From Ophiocordyceps camponoti-saundersi (nom. inval.) (lineage: Eukaryota; Ascomycota; Sordariomycetes; Hypocreales; Ophiocordycipitaceae), in contig PDHQ01000033.1 of the NCBI GenBank assembly GCA_003339415.1, forward strand, positions 124,001 through 188,000: 64,000 nucleotides of DNA. The letters run 5' to 3'. The notes under the pieces are model-generated. The model was given only the letters and a program-made list of their open reading frames with translations. It was not told the DNA's origin and did not search any database. Below are positions 55,543 through 64,000 of this stretch, one piece after another (the first letter of the stretch is position 1; every line of letters starts with the position of its first letter). Position numbers and translations under genes: made by a program.

Positions 55543-58500
55543 ATGGCCGGTTTCTTCGCTCTCCAGACCGTTACCGTCCTCTGCGTCGTCTCCTTTGCCG
55601 TCGCGGCGGCGGCGAATCAGTTGGACTCCCTGCACGTCAAAGACAGCTACATCATCACCTTGAGGCAGAGCCTGCCCGAGGCCCGTGTCGAGGCCCATCT
55701 GAAATGGGTCGACGACACGCACCAGACAAACACCCTCGCACGCCGCGATACAGATCTCGCCGGCTTGCAGGCTGTCTTTAACGTTGGCGAATTCCGCGGC
55801 TATGGCGGTCATTTTGACGAGGACACCATCAACGAGATTAGATCCCATTCAGAGGTAAGCCATGCTTTCCATCAGGATGGCTAGTTGGTAAAAGGCGTTA
55901 AGGAGAAATCATCAGGTCGTCCGCGTTGAACGCAATCAATACCTCGGTATTCACGGCACCACGATGCTGGAAAACTCGACCTGGGGCCTCGGCACGATAT
56001 CAAGTCGGAACCCGGGCAATGCCGAATACGTCTTCGACTCTAGCGCCGGCGAAGATACGTGGGCCTACGTTCTCGACACGGGCATCAACATCCGACACCA
56101 CGACTTTGGCGGTCGTGCTGTTAAAGGGGCTGACTGTGGAAACGTTCTCTGCCTTCCGGGAGGCGATTTTAATGATACCCTCGGTCACGGCACGCACGTC
56201 GCCGGAACCATCGCGGGGAGTCGCTACGGCGTGGCGAAAAAGGCAAACATCGTGGACGTCAAAATTGCCAGGGCAGATAACACCATTACAGTGCTCTCTA
56301 CCGTCTCCGCTCTCAGCTGGGCCTTTAACGACATGGAGACGAAGGGGCGGACAAACCGATCCATCGTCAACTTGTCTATAGGTAGAGCTCACTCCCTTCT
56401 CTCACATCAGACCTCACTGCCTCTCCCGTGCTTCCTGTACTTTCCTCCGCTAACTCCCCCTCCTCCTAGGTGGCCAATGCAACAGGAAGCTGGACAGACC
56501 GCATGGCTGCCCCTACACTCCCTACTGGGGCATCCGCGGTCACGAAGCGGAGCTCGACATCATCGAAATGATGTTTCAAAAGGGCGTCTTGACCGTCGTC
56601 GCCTCAGGAAACGACGACACGGACGCCACGTGGGTTGCTCCCGCCGCCGCGCCCAACGCCCTGACCGTCGGCGCCATCGACCGCGGCTGGAAAGAGGCGC
56701 GGTTCTCCAACTTTGGCCGCGGTGTCGACATCCTGGCTCCGGGCGTCGGCATCGTCTCAGCCGGGAACAGGTCGGACAGTGAGACGCGCATCTTTGGCGG
56801 TACGTCCATGGCCACGCCTCACGTCACCGGTCTGGCCTTGTATCTCAAGGCGTTGGAGAATATTACCGATCCTGTGGTTCTTACCAATCGGATCCTGGGC
56901 CTGGCTTCTAATACCTCGCTTAGACGGGTGAAGAGGGGTAGTCCGAACCTGGTTATCAACAATGGCATCTCGGATAAGAGGCTGGTGTACTCTTCGAGCA
57001 CGAACAGTTCGACGACGACTTTGGTCATTATGGTCAGCTCCAGTTCGGGTGGTGCTGGTGGTGTGCCTTTGCCTACGGCCGATGACATGTCTGAGCCTCC
57101 GATCAATGGCACTTACAAGTCTCCGATCAACGAGACGTCGGGACCTCCTGTGATCGAAATTCTGAGACCTACATCCGACGTCATTCCCAGGCCTCCTGTC
57201 GAAGTTCTTCCTACGCCTTCAGCGGATATTCCCGGACCTCCGATCAACGATACGTCTAGTCCTCCTATAGACGACATTCCTGGACCTACATCCGACGTCA
57301 TGCCTAGGCCTCCTATCGACGGCACTCCCTTACCTATATTCGTCATCATGCCTAGGCCTCCTGTCGAAGTTCTTCCTACGCCTTCAGCAGATATCCTCTT
57401 GCTTCCGATTAATGACACGGCCGGGGCCCCTGTCGACGACACTGCCAGACCTACACTCGACCTTATGCCTAGACCTCCTATCGATGTTCTTCCTACGCCT
57501 TCAACAGATCTTCCCAGGCCTCTAATCGACACGTATATGCCCCCTGTCGACGATACCATCGGACCTCCGATTAACGACACGGCCAGGCCTCCTGTTGACC
57601 GCATGCCTGGGCCTCCAACAGAGGACACGTCCATGCCTCCTGTTAACGACAAGACCGGACCTATCGACTACGTGCCCGGGCCTGCGGCCGATGCCATGCC
57701 TACCCCTTCCGTCAGCGACAGGCCTGAGCCCTCTGCCGATAACACGCTTCCACCCGCAACCGACGCCGTGCCTAGGCCTCCTGTCGAAGGCATTCTCAGG
57801 CCTGTAACTGATGCCATACCGGGGCCTCCAATCAACATGTCCAGACTTCCAGCCGAGGACATGCCCGGGCCTTTACCCAGTGACGCTCCTCAGCCTACGG
57901 ACGAACTTGTGCCGAAACCTTCTTCGAACGATACACGCGGGCCCCCGAATGAAGACAAGCCTGAGCCTTCGACGGAACCCACGCCTACGACTTTTTGGCC
58001 CGCTGATGTGCTAGTCCCTTTGATAGGCACTACAGACGCGGCGCTGGAGCTAACATTCACGAGCACCGATTCGAGCTATTTTCCCTCTAGTAATCCGTCA
58101 TTCGAGGGATCCGAGTCTGACTCTACCGCTCCGACGGACGGTCCGGTTCCATTTCAAGAAGTGAAAGAGGCGGATATTCCGACGTCGACTCTTTTCAGGA
58201 ATACCACTGAAGATGGAAGAATCCTTTTCGTGACGGAATCATTGAGCAGCACCCCCTCGGCGTCTGCGGACAGCAGTTCCCGTGACGGATCCTTGAACGT
58301 CACTGCTGCGATACACTTGGCGGAAAGCACTCACACAGGTATCGGTGATGGCGAACCTACGACGTCTCCGGCCGGTGCCGCGTTCAGCCAAAGTCTTTCT
58401 GATCTTGGCTTTGCCAACATGGAGGATCATACTGTCCCGTCGACTTATCTCAGTTCATCCACGGCTAGTGCCAGCAGCTTGCCTTTCAGCGAGCTCCTGT

Positions 58501-58751
58501 CTGGTAGGTACAAGATGATCACCATCGTCTTTCACGGGACGACTTCTGCCATTCCCATTGAACTGCCAGCGGAATCACCTACCGATGATGTCTCGACGAC
58601 GGCGACAGATGCTACGCCGACGATGGACTCAAACAGCTACAACCCTTCAACAAGTTCCACTTCTTTCAGATCTCATGGAATCTTTGAATATTTGAGAAAC
58701 TGGGGATATTTGACCTTGCCTAGGGATTCTGTCGCCACGCCGTCGACATAG
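55543..58751 (+). CDS. Secreted subtilisin-like protease (S8) with long Pro-rich repeat tail, 3 exons
   Basis: Exons 55543-55854, 55916-56381 and 56470-58751 give 1019 residues. The order is a signal peptide (MAGFFALQTVTVLCVVSFAV), an I9 propeptide (DSYIITLRQSLPEARVEAH) and the S8 catalytic domain. The triad is visible: Asp in WAYVLDTGIN (about 157), His in LGHGTHVAGTI (about 197) and Ser in FGGTSMATPHVTG (about 371). The core looks like the proteinase K type. Such fungal enzymes usually stop near 400 residues; this one continues for about 580 more. The first part of the tail (about 450-750) is a degenerate repeat of PRPPIDVLPTPS / GPPINDTARPPVDD type, with many N-glycosylation sequons (NDT, NET, NGT). 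A Ser/Thr-rich region without a GPI or membrane anchor follows. The tail may be a wall-binding or stalk-like O-glycosylated segment (inference). Confidence 0.92.
57120..57890 (+). repeat. Degenerate Pro-rich coding repeats in the subtilase tail
   Basis: Units of about 10-13 codons built on (P/R)PP(I/V)(D/N/E) with T/D-rich spacers, arranged in larger blocks. One 35-bp stretch starting AGGCCTCCTGTCGAAGTTC is identical at 57189-57223 and 57354-57388, showing recent duplication. Confidence 0.8.
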
Positions 58752-59030
58752 TTGATTCTGTTGGTGTTTTGACAGCATTTTCGGATTTTTTTTTTTAGTA
58801 TGAGATGGTCTTGTATGACTACGTCGGCGTGGTTTGGACTCCTTTAATGAGTCGAGGAGACGTGGGTTTGAGGGCTATATTGGAAATCGGCTGGGGTGGT
58901 ATAAAGGAGGTTGTTTGACTGACGTGTAAGTTAGTTTGGGGAATCGTTTGTAAAGACTAAGAGCGCTTGAAAGAAACCAGTAAAGGTATAGAAATAGTAA
59001 CAGAGAAGAGTAATAGAGACATGAAGAAGA

Positions 59031-59861
59031 TCAAGAGACGGTCCCCTCACGATACCCCCCCTCATCCCCCTCCAACCACTCCCTCACCCTATCAACCACA
59101 TCCGCCCAAGCCATGACAACAGTAACCTCGCCAAAATAATCCGGCTCACCAACCTGCACAAAACCAAGTCGGCGAAACAGCGCCCTACTAGCCTGATTCC
59201 CACCCTTGATCTTGGCCATAAGCCTAGCCAAAGGCTTGGCCATTTCCCCACCGAAATACTCCCTTAGAATGTCATCGCGGTGTCGAACGAGGTACGTCAT
59301 TAGCGCCATGACAGCGCCGGAGCCGAGACCGGTGCGTCGCTGTTCTGGATCCGCGATCATGACGTCTATCTCTGCTGTGAGTTCTTCTTCTGCTGTGAGT
59401 TCTTCTTCTGTTGAGAGGAGGTCGCTTTCGTGTAGGAAGAGGTTTACGTCGCCTTTTGCGTCGTGGGTTGGCGTGTGGATTATGAAGGTTAGTTTGTTGG
59501 GTGAGAGATGCCATGATAGTTGGTTTGCGTATTCTTCGGGGAGGGAGAGAGGTTCTGAGGCTGTTGCTTCGAGAATTTTCTATTGCTTTATTAGATTATT
59601 TCCTTGACTTTCTCTTCTGAATCTTTTTTATAGAGAGTAAGAGAGAAATGGAAAATTGAAATGCAAAAGGAGGGATGTTACGTACGGGGTCTTGCATCCA
59701 GGAGTGATACTCTTCCACGTGACGTTCTTGATACGGCGTCAGATGCACTTTTCTCGTCGTCACGGCTGGAGATGATGGGCTTCTATCAGTCTTGGGTGCT
59801 GAGATGGAGGAGTGAGGCAGAGGGGAGGGGGAGGTCTACTGGTGTTTTCATTAACCCTCAT
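59031..59861 (-). CDS. NAT9: N-acetyltransferase 9-like GNAT protein (3 exons)
   Basis: Exons 59861-59840 (22 nt), 59765-59686 and 59579-59031 give 216 residues. The joined N-terminus MRVNENTTVTTRKVHLTPYQ, then RHVEEYHSWMQDP and KILEATASEPLSLPEEYA, fits the NAT9 (NAT9-like) family as I recall it. The acetyl-CoA-binding segment is EQRRTGLGSGAV (Q/RxxGxG/A), followed by NQASRALFRRLGFVQV. NAT9 proteins are predicted N-alpha-acetyltransferases; a role on microtubules has been reported in animals. The hexapeptide EEELTA occurs twice in tandem from a perfect 18-bp duplication (59371-59406). Without the two small upstream exons the frame would lack the family's N-terminus. Confidence 0.88.
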
Positions 59862-60320
59862 TGCGAGCGAGGTTTTATGAGACGGAGTGTGTTTGTTGTT
59901 AGTGTCAAGTGTCAAAGGTCGAATCTTCATCTGATAAGCTTTTAGGTGTGTGGCTTTATCTTGATCAAGGCTGCCTACCCTATACTAAGATCTAACCACC
60001 AACCAACTCAAGTCCTATATAACAGTGTAAGCGTCAGAGGAAGGACAGAATTAGACTTATAGCAAGGCATAAAGACTGCACAAGGCATACGCGTGGATGC
60101 CGTAACCTTATGCAACAGCGGTTCAACTACATGTTACCATCCAACACTCTTCAACAGTACCTAGAGACACCTCCCAAGACACCTACCTACCAACCTACCT
60201 ACGTCAAGTCAAATGGCCTTTAACATAGAAGGGTTGATTCAACAGAAACAGTCTATCATATGTGCACCGTCACAGCATAGAAACGCAATGCAGAAAAAAA
60301 AGAAACCCATCCAACCCTCT
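59862..60320. other. Intergenic, NAT9-like promoter and MetRS 3' flank
   Basis: No gene seen in 459 bp. It contains TACC/CCTAC repeats (60182-60202) and otherwise unremarkable AT-balanced DNA. Confidence 0.4.
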
Positions 60321-62853
60321 CTACTCTTTCTTTGGCATAGACCCTCTTACAAACGCCGTATACTCCTCCTTCTCCTTCAGCCTCTTCTCCTTCTGCCTCT
60401 CCTTCTCCTCCTCCTTCCTCTTCATCTTCTCCTTCGTCTGCTCCTCCATCTTCAACTTCTCCAGCTTCCTCTTCTCCTTCCTAATCTTCAACCTCGCCCT
60501 CTTCAACCTCATCTTCTCCCTCTTCCTTTCCTTCCTTAAAGCCATCTTCTGCTGAAATTTCGTCATCTTCTTCCTCTCCAGCTCCTGCTCACTCATCCCC
60601 TCCTCGTCCTCCTCCTCGTCCCTCACCTCCCCCCACGCTTGCGCACCTTCCTGTCCGCCCCGCGCCTGGCACGCCAGAACCTCGGCCAGCTGGTTCATCT
60701 TATTCTTCGTCTTCCGACCAACCACCGACTTCAGATGCTCAGGCACGATATCCTTCGGCCACTCTTCCGTGTCGGGCAGCGGAGGGAAAAGCGTGTCCCA
60801 CTTCTTCATCCTGGCGCCATCCTTTTTATTCTGAGGCGCGTCTTCCGCTGTAGTCTCCGCTGCCGTAGTCTCCGGGACAACATTCTCCGCCGTCTTCTCC
60901 CGTGCATTCTTGTTCAACGGTTTCCCGTACGTCTTGTCCTCGCCAAAGATGGCATACTTCGCACTTCGCATATCCGGACTGACGCCCAAGTCGTCCAGAA
61001 GCTGGCTTGCCTTGGTCGGCATGATGGGCTGAAGCAGGATACCCGAGATGCGCAACGCTTCGGCGCAGTTGAAGATGACCCAGTCAAGCGCCCGAAGCTT
61101 GTACATGCCGTCGCCCCTCTGGCTCTCATTAAGCGACTTTGGCATTTTGGGATCGTGGTTCTTTAAAGCCAGGCGCCACGGCTGCGCGTCTGATATGTAC
61201 CGGTTCAACTGTTGGTCAAGACATCTGTCAGTTACTCCTCAGTTCAAGTTGAGTGTAACGAGAAAACCTACGTGTCGTAGGACATCTGTGACTTCCGCTA
61301 TAGCGCCCGCCACATCGGGCCGCGACATTTCATAGGTGAATACTGCCGGTAATCTTTTCAGTTTCGGGTGAAGTGACATGAGTATTCCTTCTGAGCCGGC
61401 AGGTGGAGCGAAACCCTCGCTGGTGCACATCCTGACGGCTTCTGCAACCGACCAACCATGGTTCGTCTTTGGCTTGCACACCCTCTGGAGAGCATTTCCG
61501 ATACCGGCCTGCAGCTCCTTGATGTACATGATTCTCATGTTTCCGTTGGAGTAGTTCATGTCTTTCTTGAAGGACCCTTTGGACAGAAGATAGTACCGCA
61601 CCGTGTCCTTGTCCCACCGCTGCAGGGCCAAAAGGGGGTCGACCACGTTGCCGACCGACTTGGACATCTTGCGGCTCCCCATCATCCAGTGATTGTGACA
61701 GATGATCTTATAGGGTAGCGGCAGGTCCAGCGCCATGAGGATGGCGGGCCAGTAGACGGCGTGGAAGCGAAGGATGTCCTTGCCGATGATGTGCATGTTG
61801 GCTGGCCAGAGCGTGTTTGTCGCATCATTTTGCCCGTAGCCGGCGTTGGTGATGTAGTTGATGAGGGCGTCGAGCCAGACATAGATGGTTTGACTGTCAT
61901 CGTGCGGATCGCGGATGCCCCATTGGAGACGCGAGACCGGCCGGGTGACGGCAAGGTCCTCGAGGTTCTTCTCTACCCAGTCGATCACCTCGGCCATCTT
62001 GTTCTTGGGCGTGACCCATCTGGGGTTCTTGTCGTAGAATTCGAGCAGCGGTATCTTGTATTCGGTCATGGGGAAAAACCAGGTCTTGTCCTTGACCCAC
62101 TCGACCTCGCTGCCCGTCTCCGTGCTGACCATCATCTTCCGACCCGTCTGCGGCTCAATCTCCTGCTGAACCTCGGCTTCGTTGTAGAAGCACTCGTCGC
62201 CGACGCTGTACCATCCTTCGTGAGTTCCTTCGTAGAGGCCAAGCAGCTCCGAGAGGTTCTTCTTCAAGTGCGCATAGGCCTTGGTCACGGCCAGCTTGTG
62301 TTTCTCGTCCGTTGTGCGGGTGAAGAAATCGGACGAGATGTCGGCCATGCGCGCCAGTTGCTCGAATTTCGCCGAGTTGGCGTCGCAGAGCTCCTTGGGC
62401 GACACTTTTAGCTTCTCCGCAGCTTGCTGGACTTTAAGCCCGTGCTCGTCGGTGCCGGTGCTGAGGAAAGCCGTGACGCCATTGAGCTGCTGCCATCGCT
62501 TCAGCGCGTCACCCAACAGCATCGTATATAAGTGGCCAATGTGAGGAGCTGTCAAGAGAGAAGAGAAATTCAGCGGGCCGAGAATCGAATCAGTTCATCA
62601 CTGCCGAAGCCTTACCATCGTTGACGTAAAAGATGGGCGTCGTGATATAGAACGTCTTGGACGGATTGAAATAGGCCTTTTTGATGGCAGCCCAGCGGCG
62701 CTGATTGACGATGCGCGTCTGATCGCTCAGACATGACCAATGCGGCCGAGTTAATTGCCGAAGGGCATGAGGCACGGGCCTGCCCATGGCGATACAGGAG
62801 GGGGATGTGAGAGAGACCTGCTTGTATAAAGAAGCTATCACCGAGCGGAGCAT
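60321..62853 (-). CDS. MSM1: Methionyl-tRNA synthetase, mitochondrial, with charged C-terminal tail (3 exons)
   Basis: Exons 62853-62616, 62548-61272 and 61208-60321 give 800 residues in phase. A Ser/Arg-rich N-terminus (MLRSVIASLYKQVSLTSPS) suggests mitochondrial import. The class I signatures are HIGH (APHIGHLYT, split by the first intron, near residue 84) and KMSKS (SRKMSKSVGN, near 373). Between them lie STGTDEHGLKVQQAAEKL and IYVWLDALINYI. The anticodon-binding helical domain follows, ending near residue 640 (LLQPIMPTKASQLLDDLGV). The last 150 residues are unusual: a long Lys/Arg/Glu helix (KRKEEEKERQKEKRLKEKEE) with no MetRS homology that I know. A yeast Msm1 is about 575 residues, so this one is clearly longer. 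It shares a 188-bp divergent promoter with the next gene. Confidence 0.94.
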
Positions 62854-63040
62854 GCAAAACTTGACCCAGTTACAGTGCGAATTGCGATTCGTCGATAACT
62901 GTGCAGGTTTGCAATCAATTCTTCAGCATCATCAACTCCAACCTCCAGCAAGAGACAGCTTCTTGCACTTACACACGACATCTTCGCCTACCCAGAAACC
63001 ACCAGCCTTCTCGTTCTCATTCTCTCTAGACTCGCAAAAA
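62854..63040. promoter_or_regulatory. Short divergent promoter, MetRS (-) and MTR2-like (+)
   Basis: Only 187 bp separate the two start codons, so the core promoters must overlap. The plus-strand side is CA/CT-rich with an A-run directly before the ATG. Confidence 0.5.
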
Positions 63041-63609
63041 ATGACTCTCCCCGATGCCGACACCGAGGTCAAGTCGTCCAGCGAAGGTACGCCTCCAATA
63101 TGCGCCAACCATCTTCGCCTCGTCCCGCTGATGCGTGCCGTCCAGCCGCCGAGACCTTCGTGAGCCACTACTATCAAGCCCTCAACAGTCTTTCGGCTAT
63201 TGCTCCTTTCTACGTCAACTCGTCCAATCGTTACTCCGTCAAGGCCGACTTATCCATCAACGGCAAGGTCGTGGCCACGCCCGACGACTACAAGGCCATG
63301 TTGGACGCGCAAGGTTCCAACGTCCTCTACGAGGTCGAGTCAATCGATGCTCACGTCATCAATCCATCTTTCTCTCACAACGCGCCTGAACACATTCACG
63401 ATGAAGCGCGGGTAGAGAAGAACGGCGGCCTCGCGAGCATCGTCGTCACCACCATGGGCAAGGTGCAATTTGGCAAGACACGAGACGCGCCGCAGCAGCC
63501 GTTCAATGAGACGTTTGTCCTCGTTCCAAACTGGGATGTCATGACGAGAACTCCCCCTCGAGGCGCAAAGCGATGGCTTATCATGTCGCAAAACTTTCGT
63601 GCCTTGTAA
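63041..63609 (+). CDS. MTR2: NTF2-like protein, probable mRNA export factor Mtr2 (2 exons)
   Basis: Exons 63041-63086 and 63146-63609 give 169 residues. The first exon (MTLPDADTEVKSSSE) joins to AAETFVSHYYQALNS, the usual start of an NTF2-like fold. Next come a strand-rich body (LSINGKVVATPDDYKAML) and the C-terminal strands NETFVLVPNWD and KRWLIMSQNFRAL. Mtr2/p15 pairs with Mex67/NXF1 to carry mRNA through the nuclear pore. Length and the 'QNFR' end suit filamentous-fungal Mtr2, but other NTF2-like families cannot be excluded by eye. The start ATG sits in an A-rich Kozak-like context. Confidence 0.72.
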
Positions 63610-63898
63610 CCTGGCAAGGCGCATACTTCTTCTTCCCCCGACTATAGGACAGCGCATGGTTACAGATGGATACCTGGGTAGTCAATAATGACTCATGACT
63701 CATATGGCGTTCTGGAGTTGTTGGCTGTTGGCTGCGTCAAGGCCATGATATTCGGTGTTTGTACGGACATACATAGCTTCATCCTCATCCGGCTATTGAC
63801 TGGCCTACCCTATAGCCTCATTTCCAAGAACAATCAGGAACAATAGGGTAGATGTGCTTTACCACGTTCAACTACCAACAGACATCCCTCCTCTCGCC

Positions 63899-64000
63899 AT
63901 GCCGGTCAAGCCCAAAGGCAGCACTAAAGCCGGCGTTTCCGACTCACAAGCACAGCTAACAAGCCGTTCGAAAGCAACAGCGTCGACGCCCAACGAGACG
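63899..64000 (+). CDS. Start of an unidentified gene (truncated by window end)
   Basis: From ATG 63899 the frame stays open for 34 codons to the window end (MPVKPKGSTKAGVSDSQAQL...), Lys/Ser/Thr-rich and low in complexity. Too little is visible to name a family. The 289-bp spacer before it (63610-63898) holds no gene. Confidence 0.4.
   Translation, partial: MPVKPKGSTKAGVSDSQAQLTSRSKATASTPNET

Noticed and set aside
1..64000. CRISPR arrays, insertion sequences, operons, bacterial-type terminators
   Set aside because: None seen; introns and gene content are eukaryotic (fungal), so such features are not expected.

Overview
The window is nuclear DNA of a filamentous ascomycete. Genes carry short introns (about 45-190 bp) with GT...CTAAC/CTGAC...AG signals. 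Protein-coding genes are mostly GC-rich at third codon positions. Between genes lie pyrimidine tracts, microsatellites (CATA, GT, CT, TA) and TAGGTAGGTACC-type words. Gene content (a Pfa3-type palmitoyltransferase, an NB-ARC/TPR NLR-like gene, a secreted subtilase, a Cys-rich secreted protein, orthologues of yeast housekeeping genes) points to Pezizomycotina, most likely Sordariomycetes. I cannot name the genus.

Layout. 0-3 kb: 3' end of a PFA3-like palmitoyltransferase and an unrecognised nuclear-looking protein. 3-5.9 kb: AT-rich, gene-free, probably decayed repeat. 5.9-9.3 kb: phosphoinositide-specific phospholipase C (-). 9.3-15.2 kb: a 5.9-kb low-complexity stretch without a gene. 15.2-17.9 kb: ZW10/Dsl1-type tether (-). 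17.9-19.4 kb: GC-rich probable repeat relic. 19.4-30.6 kb: four genes, three of them zinc metalloproteases: an M16 protease (+), STE24 (-), a taxilin (-) and CYM1 (+). 31.9-36.0 kb: a nine-exon NLR-like gene with an N-terminal domain, an alpha/beta hydrolase, NB-ARC and eight TPRs, next to an AT-rich relic. 38.4-41.3 kb: ornithine decarboxylase and eEF1B-beta. 41.8-47.5 kb: RAD16 (-) and RAD7 (+), head to head. 47.5-53.5 kb: sparse, with two predicted secreted proteins. 54.0-64.0 kb: mitochondrial L34 (-), a secreted subtilase with a long Pro-rich repeat tail (+), an N-acetyltransferase-9-like protein (-), mitochondrial MetRS (-), an Mtr2/NTF2-like protein (+) and the first codons of one more gene (+).

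How genes relate. RAD7 and RAD16 encode the two subunits of the yeast NEF4 global-genome nucleotide-excision-repair complex and here share one 0.58-kb promoter. MetRS/MTR2-like and taxilin/CYM1 are also divergent pairs. CYM1, mitochondrial L34 and MetRS all serve mitochondria but are not contiguous. The NLR-like gene and the two small secreted proteins are the accessory component, and sit beside gene-poor or AT-rich DNA.

The most useful gene-model results are: a RAD7 start codon split by an intron; a 91-codon coding-like, in-frame extension behind the apparent stop of the taxilin gene; a full nine-exon reconstruction of the NLR-like gene including a short terminal exon; and a two-exon mitochondrial L34 gene. 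All exon boundaries come from reading splice signals and frames by eye, with no transcript data.
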